Source of the DNA: Acidobacteriaceae bacterium
GTDB taxonomy: Bacteria; Acidobacteriota; Terriglobia; Terriglobales; Acidobacteriaceae
DNA: 10,678 nucleotides
NCBI GenBank assembly: GCA_027364815.1
Contig: DAHXOQ010000077.1
Span: 1 to 10,678, forward strand
Direction of reading: 5' to 3'
The stretch's first letter is position 1. The number at the start of each line of letters is the position of its first letter. The notes beneath the pieces were generated by a model. It saw nothing but the letters and a program-made list of their open reading frames with translations, was not told the DNA's origin and searched no databases. A program made the position numbers and the translations under genes. Below are positions 1 to 6,519 of the stretch, in pieces.

Positions 1-107
1 AGGCCGGCGTTGGTGAGGTGTGCGGCGATGCGTGAGCCCATGGTTCCTGCGCCGAGTACGGCGGCACGCTTGATCAAGAAAGGCTGAGTGGAAGGAGAAA
101 CGCTCAT
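1..107 (-). CDS. 3-hydroxyacyl-CoA dehydrogenase-type protein, N-terminal fragment (runs off the left edge)
   Basis: Only 35 codons lie in the window, starting at an ATG whose complement is at 105-107. The visible protein has a short polar leader (MSVSPSTQPF) and then a beta strand running into a dinucleotide-binding turn, AAVLGAGTMGSRIAAHL. The GxGxxG pattern (GAGTMG) followed by SRIAAHLTNAG is typical of the NAD-binding start of 3-hydroxyacyl-CoA dehydrogenases, including the long dehydrogenase/enoyl-CoA hydratase proteins of fatty-acid beta-oxidation. Such enzymes oxidise L-3-hydroxyacyl-CoA to 3-ketoacyl-CoA with NAD+ in the cytoplasm. A GAGGG Shine-Dalgarno motif sits about six bases upstream of the ATG on the minus strand, supporting this start. 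Whether a hydratase domain follows cannot be seen. Another Rossmann-fold dehydrogenase, such as a 3-hydroxybutyryl-CoA dehydrogenase, is possible. Confidence 0.72.
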   Translation of the reverse strand, partial: MSVSPSTQPFLIKRAAVLGAGTMGSRIAAHLTNAG

Positions 108-176
108 GAAGCCCTCAATTCTGATACGGAGATGACGTAATGAATGCGGAAAATTTTGAGAAACTAAACCGAACGA

Positions 177-206
177 AGCATAGTTTGCGAGATGGATAAG
201 GGTCAA
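177..206 (-). promoter_or_regulatory. Candidate sigma70-type promoter for the beta-oxidation gene
   Basis: Read on the minus strand, TTGACC (complement at 201-206) is followed after 18 bases by TATGCT (complement at 177-182). The first matches the -35 consensus at five of six positions and the second matches the -10 consensus at four of six. This would start transcription near base 170 and give a leader of roughly 60 bases before the ATG at 107. It is a consensus match only. Confidence 0.35.
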
Positions 207-272
207 GTAGCGAGCGTACCCAAGAATTAAGACACGATATTGATGGGTCAGTTTGGTTTTATGACAAAAGCA

Positions 273-351
273 GCAAGTCAGCTTGCGCTGCGCGCAAATA
301 GCAAGTCAGCAAGTCAGCGGGTGCTGCGCGGAAATAGCTAGTCGGCGGGTG
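273..351. repeat. Tandem imperfect 28-base direct repeat with GCAAGTCA sub-repeats
   Basis: Two 28-base copies occupy 273-300 and 309-336. Both begin GCAAGTCAGC and share GCTGCGCG and AAATA. An extra isolated GCAAGTCA unit lies between them (301-308), and a degenerate start of a third copy (GCTAGTCGGCGGGTG) follows at 337-351. The copies differ at four positions. The spacing does not suit a CRISPR, because there is no unique spacer of normal length. It looks like local slippage or duplication in non-coding DNA. Confidence 0.7.
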
Positions 352-376
352 TGTTGGTGCACTGAGATTATGCTGG

Positions 377-408
377 CCCACCCTTCGCGTTAGAACGAGA
401 GAATGTGG
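377..408. repeat. Dispersed hairpin repeat, decayed copy
   Basis: CCCACCCTTCGCGTTAGAAC followed by GAGAGAATGTGG closely resembles the element at 4406-4441: both have CCCACCC, CGCG or CGCGC, a TAGAA loop, and GAGAATG plus a G-rich end. The outer arms CCAC and GTGG still pair, but the inner stem is eroded compared with the second copy. Two copies in non-coding gaps about 4 kb apart suggest a genome-wide interspersed palindromic element of the REP kind. No coding capacity is seen. Confidence 0.5.
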
Positions 409-592
409 AACTGATGTTTGTAGGATGAAGAAAAGACAACCGCGGATCCAAAGAATGGATCAGGATTCGATGAAAAAGCTGGTTTGCAGAGTGGAAGGCG
501 ACAAACTACCGTTGAGCCCGGTAGTCTAAGTAGTGAAGAGATGATGTTGAAGGCCGTTACCTACCGCACAAGACAGCCACACATAGCAGTCC

Positions 593-599
593 AAGGAGA
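593..599 (+). promoter_or_regulatory. Shine-Dalgarno motif that fixes the start of the first M16 gene
   Basis: AAGGAGA lies at 593-599, four bases before the ATG at 604. No comparable motif precedes the upstream in-frame ATG codons at 541 and 544 or the far end of the frame near 484. The protein begun at 604 opens directly with a signal peptide, which supports this start. Confidence 0.75.
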
Positions 600-603
600 A
601 CAA

Positions 604-2172
604 ATGGGCGCACCGCGCTTGATGAGAGATATTTTGCTGATGATGATATTTTGCGCTCTGACGGGAAGCGTGCAGGCGCAGGATTTGAAGAGCTTTGAGA
701 AGCGGATAACGACGAAGGTGCTGCCGAATGGGCTGACACTGTTGATTTGCGAGCGGGCAGAGGCTCCGGTCTTCAGCTATACGACGTTTGTGGATGCCGG
801 TGATGTGGATGATCCTGGCGGGCAGAGCGGGATTGCGCATATGTTTGAGCACCTGGCTTTCAAGGGGACGGATGAGATTGGGACGACGGATTATGCGGCG
901 GAAGAAGTTGCGCTGGCAAAGGTAGAGAAGGCGTATGCCGCGTATGATTTTGAATTCAGAAAAAGAGTTGGTCGCGACGAGACGAAGCTGAAGGAGTTGA
1001 AAAAGAGTTTTGACGAGGCGGTGGCCGAGGCGCAGAAATATGTGGTGCCGAACCAGTTCAGCGAGATAGCGGACCGCAATGGGGCAGTTGATTTGAATGC
1101 GAGCACGGGGTTGGACGAGACGCAGTTTTTCTGGAGCATGCCGGAGAACCGGCTGGAGCGGTGTGCGTATCGGGAGAGCAGCCGACTGACGCACACGGTG
1201 CCGAGGGAATTCTACAAGGAGCGCGACGTGGTGGTGGAAGAGCGGCGGATGCGGACGGATTCGAATCCGATTGGGCGGATGCTGGAACAGTTTGCTGCGA
1301 CGGCGTATGTGGCGCACAACTATGGACGCAGCAGCATTGGATGGCCGAGCGAAGTGGGGCAGATCAGCGCGACGGAGGCGATGGAGTTCCACAAGAAATA
1401 TTATGTGGGGTCGAACATTGTGGTGGCGGTGGTAGGGGATGTGAAGGCGGAGACGGTGATGCCGATGCTGGAGAAGTATTTCAGCAAGGTGCCTGGTGGC
1501 GCGAAGCCGGAGGAGATGGCGACGGTTGAACCGAAGCAGTTTGCAGAGAAGTCGGTGGTGATCCGGGAGAAGACGCAGCCGTTTTATATTGAGGGTTACC
1601 ACAGGCCGGATTACCGGGATAAGGACGATGCGGTGTTTGATGCGATCCAGGATATTTTGTCGAATGGCAGAGTGTCGCGGATGTACCGGTCGCTGGTGAG
1701 GGACGAGCAGATTGCGGCAGTGGCGGCGGGGTTCAGCGGATTCCCGGGGTCGAAGTATCCGGGATTGTTTGCGCTTTACGCGGTGCCGTTGCCGGGTCAC
1801 AAGCCGGAGGAGATGCGTGCGGCGATCCATAAAGAAATTGCCAAGCTGCAAACGACGGATGTGTCGGATGAGGAGCTGGCAAGCTTCAGGACGCGGGCAC
1901 GCGCGGATTTGCTGAGGGGTTTGGCGGATAACCAGGGATTGGCGAATGATCTATCGGAGTATCAGACGCGGTATGGAGATTGGCGGTATTTGTTTACGCA
2001 GTTGGATAAGTATGATGCGGTGACGAAGGCGGATATCAGGCGAGTGGCGAACGAGATATTTGTGCCGAGCAACCGGACGTGGGCCGAGATTGAGTTTGAG
2101 GATGCGAAGAAGCAGGAATCCAAACAACCGGCGGAAGAACAGCCAGCGGCAAAAACTGAAGGAGCAAAGTAA
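604..2172 (+). CDS. Exported M16-family zinc metallopeptidase, catalytic (zinc-binding) subunit
   Basis: The 522-residue product is a two-lobed M16B-type peptidase of the insulinase/mitochondrial processing peptidase family, expected to degrade peptides in the periplasm. It begins with a hydrophobic signal peptide (residues 1 to about 26, ending SVQAQ). The zinc motif HMFEH is at His79-Glu82-His83, and the distal zinc ligand is probably Glu213 in VVVEERRMR. NASTGLDETQFF at about 165-176 is a family signature. Between the zinc motif and this signature lie roughly 55 extra residues (about 105-160), Lys/Glu-rich and probably a helical hairpin. In the C-terminal lobe, the Arg of the substrate-binding Arg/Tyr pair is kept (Arg366) but the Tyr position is Val373. 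The tail is rich in Lys, Glu, Gln, Pro and Ala. The stop codon overlaps the next start (TAATG). Substrate is unknown. The in-frame start at 622 is less likely because the Shine-Dalgarno motif points to 604. Confidence 0.9.
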   Translation: MGAPRLMRDILLMMIFCALTGSVQAQDLKSFEKRITTKVLPNGLTLLICERAEAPVFSYTTFVDAGDVDDPGGQSGIAHMFEHLAFKGTDEIGTTDYAAEEVALAKVEKAYAAYDFEFRKRVGRDETKLKELKKSFDEAVAEAQKYVVPNQFSEIADRNGAVDLNASTGLDETQFFWSMPENRLERCAYRESSRLTHTVPREFYKERDVVVEERRMRTDSNPIGRMLEQFAATAYVAHNYGRSSIGWPSEVGQISATEAMEFHKKYYVGSNIVVAVVGDVKAETVMPMLEKYFSKVPGGAKPEEMATVEPKQFAEKSVVIREKTQPFYIEGYHRPDYRDKDDAVFDAIQDILSNGRVSRMYRSLVRDEQIAAVAAGFSGFPGSKYPGLFALYAVPLPGHKPEEMRAAIHKEIAKLQTTDVSDEELASFRTRARADLLRGLADNQGLANDLSEYQTRYGDWRYLFTQLDKYDAVTKADIRRVANEIFVPSNRTWAEIEFEDAKKQESKQPAEEQPAAKTEGAK

Positions 2173-3653
2173 TGAGAAAGAAATTGATGCGTTGCGTCTT
2201 CTTGAGTGTTGCGCTGGCGGGGATATCTGGTGGGTTGATCGCAGCGCAGGATGCGCCGAGTCAGTCCGGAGCACAGGCGAAGCCGTGGGAGAAGATTCCG
2301 ATACCACCGCTGAAGGAGTTCAAGCCGCAGATGGCGAAGCGGATTGAATTGAAGAATGGGATTGTGGTGTTTTTGCAGGAGGATCATGAGCTGCCGTTTG
2401 TGAGCGGATCGGTGTTGATGCGTGGCGGATCACGCGATGAGCCAGCGGCGAAGCTGGGTCTTGTGGCGCTGCTGGGCGAGACGTGGCGGACGAGCGGGAC
2501 GGCGAAGATGGACGGCGATGCGATGGATGATTTGCTGGAGTCACATGCGGCGAAGATAGAGACGAGCGGCGGGATTGCAACGACGACGTTGAGTTGGGAT
2601 TGCCTGAAGGGGGATTTTGACCAGGTCTTTGGACTGACAGTTGATTTGCTGCTGCATCCGAAGTTCAGCAAGGAGAAGTTGCAGTTGGCGCAGCAGCAGC
2701 TGGCGACGGGGATTGTGCGGCGCAACGATGATGCAGATGAGATTTTGGGGATTGAATCGCAGAAGCTGGTTTATGGGGCGAAGAGCCCGTATGCGCGGCA
2801 GGTGGAGATTGCGAATGTGATGGCGGTGACGCTGGATGATCTGTCGGCATGGCAGAAGAGGGTTGTGCAGCCGGCGAATATGATGATCAGCGTGAGCGGG
2901 GATTTTGATTCTGCGGCGATGGAAGCGAAGTTGCGAGCGGCGCTGGAGGGATTGCCGAGAGGGGAGAAATTTGTCAGCGCGAAAATCGAGTTCCCCGCTG
3001 TTGTGCCGGGAATTTATTTTGTGAACAAGGAAGATGTGAACCAATCGAAGATTGCGATTGTGGGATTGGGGACGGAGCGGAACAATCCTGATCTTTATGC
3101 GATTGCGGTGATGAATTCCCTTTTTGGCGAGGGGTTCAGTTCGCGATTGATGCAGGAGATCAGAACGAAGCTGGGACTCAGCTATGATGTGAGCGGGAAT
3201 TTTGGCGCGAGCTGGGATCATCCGGGGGCCTTCCGCGTGGAGGCAGGAACGAAGAGCGCGACGACGGTGCAGACGGTGAGAGCGCTTGAGGATGAGATTA
3301 AGGAGTTATCGAGCGCGCCGGTGACGCAGGAAGAAGTGAAGACGGCGAAGGACCAGATATTGAACTCGTGGATTTTTGAATTTGATACGAAGGATAAGGT
3401 TCTTGGCGAAGAGGTTAGGCTGGAATTTTATGGGTATCCGGCGGATTACCTGGAGAAGTACAGAGCGGGAATTGAAGCAGTGACGCCCAAGGATGTGGAG
3501 CGTGTGGCGAGGAAGTATGTTCACCTGGATTCGCTGGCGGTGCTGGTGGTGGGAAATGAGAAACAGATCACTCCGGCGCTGAGCACACTGGGGCCGGTGA
3601 AGGCGCTGGATATTACGATACCGATGCCGAAGGGGATGGAGACAGAACAATGA
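2172..3653 (+). CDS. Exported M16-family protein lacking the zinc site, probable partner subunit
   Basis: This 493-residue protein has a signal peptide (residues 1 to about 26, MRKKLMRCVF then a hydrophobic stretch to LIAAQ) and two M16 lobes. At the position of the HxxEH zinc motif the sequence is ALLGE (residues 99-103, within GLVALLGETWRTSGT), so it cannot bind zinc in the usual way. The C-terminal lobe has an intact FSSRLMQEIRTKLGLSYDV segment, giving the Arg331/Tyr338 pair that contacts substrate in active M16 enzymes. The upstream protein has the zinc site but lacks the Tyr, so together they make one complete active site, as known for heterodimeric bacterial M16B pairs and mitochondrial processing peptidase. 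The start overlaps the previous stop by one base, and GGAG at 2161-2164 serves as Shine-Dalgarno. The stop overlaps the next start (ATGA). Pairing is inferred; substrate is unknown. Confidence 0.9.
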   Translation: MRKKLMRCVFLSVALAGISGGLIAAQDAPSQSGAQAKPWEKIPIPPLKEFKPQMAKRIELKNGIVVFLQEDHELPFVSGSVLMRGGSRDEPAAKLGLVALLGETWRTSGTAKMDGDAMDDLLESHAAKIETSGGIATTTLSWDCLKGDFDQVFGLTVDLLLHPKFSKEKLQLAQQQLATGIVRRNDDADEILGIESQKLVYGAKSPYARQVEIANVMAVTLDDLSAWQKRVVQPANMMISVSGDFDSAAMEAKLRAALEGLPRGEKFVSAKIEFPAVVPGIYFVNKEDVNQSKIAIVGLGTERNNPDLYAIAVMNSLFGEGFSSRLMQEIRTKLGLSYDVSGNFGASWDHPGAFRVEAGTKSATTVQTVRALEDEIKELSSAPVTQEEVKTAKDQILNSWIFEFDTKDKVLGEEVRLEFYGYPADYLEKYRAGIEAVTPKDVERVARKYVHLDSLAVLVVGNEKQITPALSTLGPVKALDITIPMPKGMETEQ

Positions 3654-4309
3654 GCGCGAAAAGATTGATGGATGCAGGTGTGGAGATAGAGCGGCCGGAG
3701 AGTTGCGTGATTGGCGATGAGGTGATGGTTGAGGCGGGTGCGGTGATTGAGCCGTTTGTGCAACTGCTGGGGAAGACGCGGGTGGGCGCGGGGACGCGAA
3801 TCCGGTCGTTCACAGTGGTGGAGGATTGCGAGATTGGAAGGAACGTCCTGATCCGGCAGAGTTGTGTGCTGGAGGAGAGCACGGTGGAGGATGGCGCGAA
3901 GATTGGGCCGTTTGCGCATTTGAGGCCGGAGAGTCACATTGGAGCGGATGCGCATATTGGAAATTTTGTGGAGACGAAGAAGTCGCGGATTGGGAAGGGC
4001 GCGAAGGCGAATCACCTGGCGTACATTGGCGATGCCGAGGTGGGCGAGGGCACAAATATTGGAGCGGGAACGATTACCTGTAATTATGACGGCGCGAAGA
4101 AACATGCGACGAAGATTGGTAAGGGTGTTTTTGTGGGGAGCAATTCGACACTGATTGCGCCGCTGACGATTGGAGATGGTGCGTATATTGGTGCGGCTTC
4201 TTGTATTCCGAAGGATGTTCCGGCGGATGCGCTGGCGGTGGGTAGAGCGAGAGAGATGGTGAAAGAGGGATGGGCAAAGACAAGGAGAGAAAAGAACGCG
4301 AAGAAGTGA
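3650..4309 (+). CDS. Stand-alone GlmU C-terminal-type acetyltransferase (left-handed beta-helix)
   Basis: The 219-residue product matches the C-terminal half of GlmU, which acetylates glucosamine-1-phosphate with acetyl-CoA on the way to UDP-GlcNAc for peptidoglycan and lipopolysaccharide. Hexapeptide turns (IGDEVM, VGAGTR, IGRNVL, IGADAH, IGKGAK, VGEGTN, IGDGAY) build a left-handed beta-helix over residues 20-190. Recognisable GlmU segments are GPFAHLRP (87-94), GNFVETKKS (104-112), ANHLAYIGDAEVG (120-132, His122 at the position of the E. coli catalytic His363), NIGAGTITCNYDG (136-148) and a KEGW end (205-208). The N-terminal uridyltransferase domain is absent, against about 455 residues for bifunctional GlmU, and the short start RLMDAGVEI resembles the linker preceding the helix. 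The ATG overlaps the preceding TGA by four bases, with GGAG at 3638-3641. Another sugar acetyltransferase cannot be excluded, though the segment matches are close. Confidence 0.85.
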   Translation: MSAKRLMDAGVEIERPESCVIGDEVMVEAGAVIEPFVQLLGKTRVGAGTRIRSFTVVEDCEIGRNVLIRQSCVLEESTVEDGAKIGPFAHLRPESHIGADAHIGNFVETKKSRIGKGAKANHLAYIGDAEVGEGTNIGAGTITCNYDGAKKHATKIGKGVFVGSNSTLIAPLTIGDGAYIGAASCIPKDVPADALAVGRAREMVKEGWAKTRREKNAKK

Positions 4310-4405
4310 GTTTTACTATAGAGGACTTTATTGGAATCCCAGGCACTGGCCGTGCAGCGGGCGCGCCTTCGGCGCACAAACATTGATGGTTTTAGTTTCT
4401 TCTGT

Positions 4406-4441
4406 CCCACCCTCGCGCTAGAAAGAAGCGCGAGAATGGTG
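4406..4441. repeat. Dispersed hairpin repeat, well-preserved copy
   Basis: CTCGCGC (4412-4418) and GCGCGAG (4428-4434) pair perfectly around a nine-base loop TAGAAAGAA. Flanking CACC (4408-4411) and GGTG (4438-4441) extend the stem across an AAT bulge. It shares its outline with the decayed copy at 377-408. It is probably an interspersed palindromic element and may also act as the 3' hairpin of the converging transcripts. Confidence 0.55.
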
Positions 4442-4490
4442 CGCGCAGTTTTGGGTTAATGAAGAAGAAGCAAACGCAAAAGCAACTGCA

Positions 4491-4516
4491 GATCCTTCGA
4501 CTTCGCTCAGGATGAC
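4491..4516. repeat. Short palindromic element containing CTTCGCTCAGGATGAC
   Basis: GATCCTTCGACTTCG followed by CTCAGGATGAC has complementary arms ATCCT (4492-4496) and AGGAT (4509-4513) around a 12-base loop. From general familiarity this resembles a motif that recurs in intergenic DNA of acidobacteria and some other soil bacteria. Only one copy is present here, so repetition cannot be shown from the window. Confidence 0.45.
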
Positions 4517-4584
4517 AAGCAACATTATTGGAAGACAGAAAAATTAGATGGTTAGTGCTCGAGGCAGATTTTCAGGGCAGCTTT

Positions 4585-5052
4585 CTATTTATTTTTGGCG
4601 AGGGGCATTGCGGCGGAGACGGTGTCAGTCAAACCTTCGTGCAGGAGTAGGCTTTCGGCACCGATGGTGAGGAGATAGGCGCGCTTGGGCAGGGCGTCGT
4701 AGAGGTCGCGCGAGAGTGCGAGCAATTCAGCGGCGTGGAAATGGTGGGACGCGGGCTGGACAGTTCCTGGAGTTGGCTCGACGATCCGCAAATTTACTTC
4801 ACCGGCAGGCGAGTCGGTACAGCAATCAAGAAAGATGACGGATTCGGATGAGGCGATCTCGGCGGCGAATTCCGGCGTCCACTGGGTGGCGGAGATGACG
4901 ACGGCGAGCGCGCGGCCATCTTGCGTCAATTCTCTAATGCAGTCATGCGCTTCGTTGGCGAGTTCAAGGCCGATGCCATCATCGGAACGCAGGGGGTTGC
5001 CACATGCGAGGACGAGGCACTTTTTGCGAGCAGCGGAAACCGAGCCGTTCAT
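4585..5052 (-). CDS. hoxW: HoxW, hydrogenase maturation endopeptidase
   Basis: The 155-residue protein belongs to the HybD/HycI/HoxW family of nickel-dependent proteases that remove the C-terminal tail of the hydrogenase large subunit after the NiFe cofactor is inserted. The family start motif CLVLACGNPLRSDDGIGLE covers residues 12-30, with an acidic residue (Asp25) at the position of HybD Glu16. IFLDC supplies a second acidic nickel ligand (Asp76), and SHHFHAAELL (102-111) supplies the histidine. The ATG at 5052 is preferred because AGGGG lies seven bases upstream (5060-5064). The in-frame ATG at 5076 would add eight residues (MVSHRGIA) before the usual start and has a weaker GAAAG motif. 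It follows hoxH by 36 bases in the same operon, so HoxH is its evident substrate. No terminator with a T run is seen downstream. Confidence 0.88.
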   Translation of the reverse strand: MNGSVSAARKKCLVLACGNPLRSDDGIGLELANEAHDCIRELTQDGRALAVVISATQWTPEFAAEIASSESVIFLDCCTDSPAGEVNLRIVEPTPGTVQPASHHFHAAELLALSRDLYDALPKRAYLLTIGAESLLLHEGLTDTVSAAMPLAKNK

Positions 5053-5088
5053 AGCTATACCCCTGTGCGAGACCATCTTTCAACAACT

Positions 5089-6519
5089 TCAGTTTCGCTG
5101 AGCAAGATCGAGAAAGTTTCCTTGAGAGTCGAGGAGTTCGATCTTCAGCGGCATTTTTCCGAAGGCGTGGGTGGAACAACTGAGGCATGGGTCAAAGGTG
5201 CGGACGACAGCCTCAATGCGGTTGAGGATGCCGTCGGTCATTTTGCCGCCGCGGACAAAGTGGCGCGCGGTTTGGAGTATGCCCTGGTTCATGGCGTTAT
5301 TGTTTTGTCCGGTGGCGATGACGAGATTGGCCCAGGTTATTTTTCCGTTCTCATCGACTTTGTAGTTGTGCATGAGAGTGCCACGGGGAGCTTCGGCCTG
5401 GCCTGCGCCCTCGAGGCGGTTGACACCTGCGGTGGCGCGGATGTGCTTGTCGAGGATATTTGGATCGTTGAGAATGTGCTCGATTTTTTCGACGCCGTAG
5501 AGCATGTCAATGAGCCGCGCGTAGTGGTAGTGGAAGGAGCTGCGCACGGGACCGTTCTCGAGCTGCTTGAATTGGCGGAGCTCGGCGTCGGCAAGCGGAG
5601 TGCCCATGGATTTGGCGATGTTGAGGCGGGCGAGCGGGCCGCCGCGATAGCTGCCTTCGGGGTAGCCGAAGGGTTTGTAGTAAGCGAATTTTGTGTAGGA
5701 GTAGGGCTCGACCGCTTCGCCGATGAGTTCAGAGAATTTGTGTGCGGTAATGCCGTCGGCAACGATGTTTCCGTTGGCGTCGATGAGGCGGAGCGCGCCG
5801 TCAGTGAATTCGACGGATTCGTCTTCATTGATGAGGCCCATGAAGAGGGATGGGAAGTTGGCGAAGTGAGCGATTTCTTCTTCGAAGCGGTAGGTGATTT
5901 CTTTGTAGGATTTGAGGGCGAGGTGAACACCGGCGTAGGCTTCGGGGAGCATGGCGAGGATTTCGTCACGCTTGACGGAGCTGAGAGGTTCAGTGACGCC
6001 GCCGGGCACGACCCAGCCTGGATGGATGCGTTTGTCGCCGAGGAGTTCAATGATGTGCTGCCCGAAGCGGCGGAGACCGATGCCGGCGCGACCGAGTTCG
6101 GGATAAGCGGCAGCGACGCCGAAGAGATGGCGATTGGCGGGGTCGGAGTCCATGCCGAGTAGGAGGTCGGGGGATGCGAGATAGAAGAAGCTGAGTGCGT
6201 GCGACTGAACCATCTGAGCGAGGTTCAACATGCGGCGCAGTTGTGCGGCGGTGTGCGGAATCTCGACGGCCATGATGGACTCGCATGCTTTGGCGGAGGC
6301 GATGAGATGGCTGACGGGGCAGATGCCGCAGATGCGGGCCATGAGCGCGGGCATCTCGTAAAAGGGACGGCCTTCAGAAAATTTCTCGAAGCCGCGAACC
6401 TGAGTGACGTGGAAGTGCGCGTTGTTCACTTCACCACGGGGGTCGAGGTAGAGGGTAATTTTTCCGTGGCCTTCAAGGCGCGTGACGGGATCGATGGTGA
6501 TTGTCTGAGTCATGGTCAT
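5089..6519 (-). CDS. hoxH: HoxH, [NiFe]-hydrogenase large subunit (group 3d, NAD-linked)
   Basis: This 476-residue cytoplasmic subunit carries the NiFe(CN)2CO site that interconverts H2 with protons and electrons. DPVTRLEGHGKI near the N-terminus is the family opening. The L1 motif RICGICPVSH gives Cys64 and Cys67, and the L2 motif DPCLSCSTH gives Cys445 and Cys448. APRGTLMH (Arg379) is the conserved second-sphere arginine segment. Twenty-five residues follow His451 (AFGKMPL and on to the end), matching the tail that a HoxW-type protease removes. The start at 6519 overlaps the hoxY stop as ATGA, like the other junctions of the operon. However, GGAG at 6521-6524 is only one base from it and seven bases from a second in-frame ATG at 6513, so translation may begin two codons later (MTQTITID). 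Both fit. Confidence 0.95.
   Translation of the reverse strand: MTMTQTITIDPVTRLEGHGKITLYLDPRGEVNNAHFHVTQVRGFEKFSEGRPFYEMPALMARICGICPVSHLIASAKACESIMAVEIPHTAAQLRRMLNLAQMVQSHALSFFYLASPDLLLGMDSDPANRHLFGVAAAYPELGRAGIGLRRFGQHIIELLGDKRIHPGWVVPGGVTEPLSSVKRDEILAMLPEAYAGVHLALKSYKEITYRFEEEIAHFANFPSLFMGLINEDESVEFTDGALRLIDANGNIVADGITAHKFSELIGEAVEPYSYTKFAYYKPFGYPEGSYRGGPLARLNIAKSMGTPLADAELRQFKQLENGPVRSSFHYHYARLIDMLYGVEKIEHILNDPNILDKHIRATAGVNRLEGAGQAEAPRGTLMHNYKVDENGKITWANLVIATGQNNNAMNQGILQTARHFVRGGKMTDGILNRIEAVVRTFDPCLSCSTHAFGKMPLKIELLDSQGNFLDLAQRN

Larger units (their letters stand above)
108..603. other. Divergent non-coding region between the dehydrogenase gene and the M16 operon
   Basis: No credible gene occupies this stretch. 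From left to right it holds a candidate minus-strand promoter (177-206), a tandem direct repeat (273-351), a decayed copy of a dispersed hairpin repeat (377-408), a small dyad GATCC/GGATC at 445-449 and 457-461, and the Shine-Dalgarno motif of the first M16 gene. A plus-strand promoter for the M16 operon should lie here, but no convincing -35/-10 pair was found. The M16 reading frame stays open back to 484, but its extra 40 codons precede the signal peptide and are treated as non-coding. Confidence 0.6.
4310..4584. other. Convergent intergenic region
   Basis: This separates the 3' ends of the plus-strand M16/GlmU-type operon and the minus-strand hox operon. It contains a small perfect hairpin GCGCC-TTC-GGCGC at 4363-4375, the better-preserved copy of a dispersed hairpin repeat (4406-4441) and a second palindromic repeat (4491-4516). 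None is followed by a convincing run of T on either strand, so no classical terminator is called. The hairpins may still stop or stabilise the converging transcripts. No gene is visible. Confidence 0.55.

Noticed and set aside
273..351. A possible CRISPR array
   Set aside because: The repeats are nearly back to back with only eight bases between them, those eight are themselves part of the repeat, and no cas gene is present.
484..603. An N-terminal extension of 40 codons for the first M16 gene
   Set aside because: The added residues precede a standard signal peptide, have no Shine-Dalgarno motif at their start, and a strong one lies just before the ATG at 604.
526..1851. A 441-codon open frame on the minus strand opposite the first M16 gene
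   Set aside because: Its translation is Arg/His/Leu-rich without domain signatures and is the mirror of a clear metallopeptidase gene.
4363..4375. Hairpin GCGCC-TTC-GGCGC as a terminator of the M16/GlmU-type operon
   Set aside because: The stem is only five pairs and is not followed by a T run, so it is noted as structure but not called a terminator.
4921..6162. A 413-codon open frame on the plus strand opposite hoxH and hoxW
   Set aside because: It lies antisense to well-conserved hydrogenase genes, has a low-complexity Val/Gly/Glu/Ala/Asp/Phe-rich translation and no recognisable domain. It is a by-product of the codon bias of the real genes.
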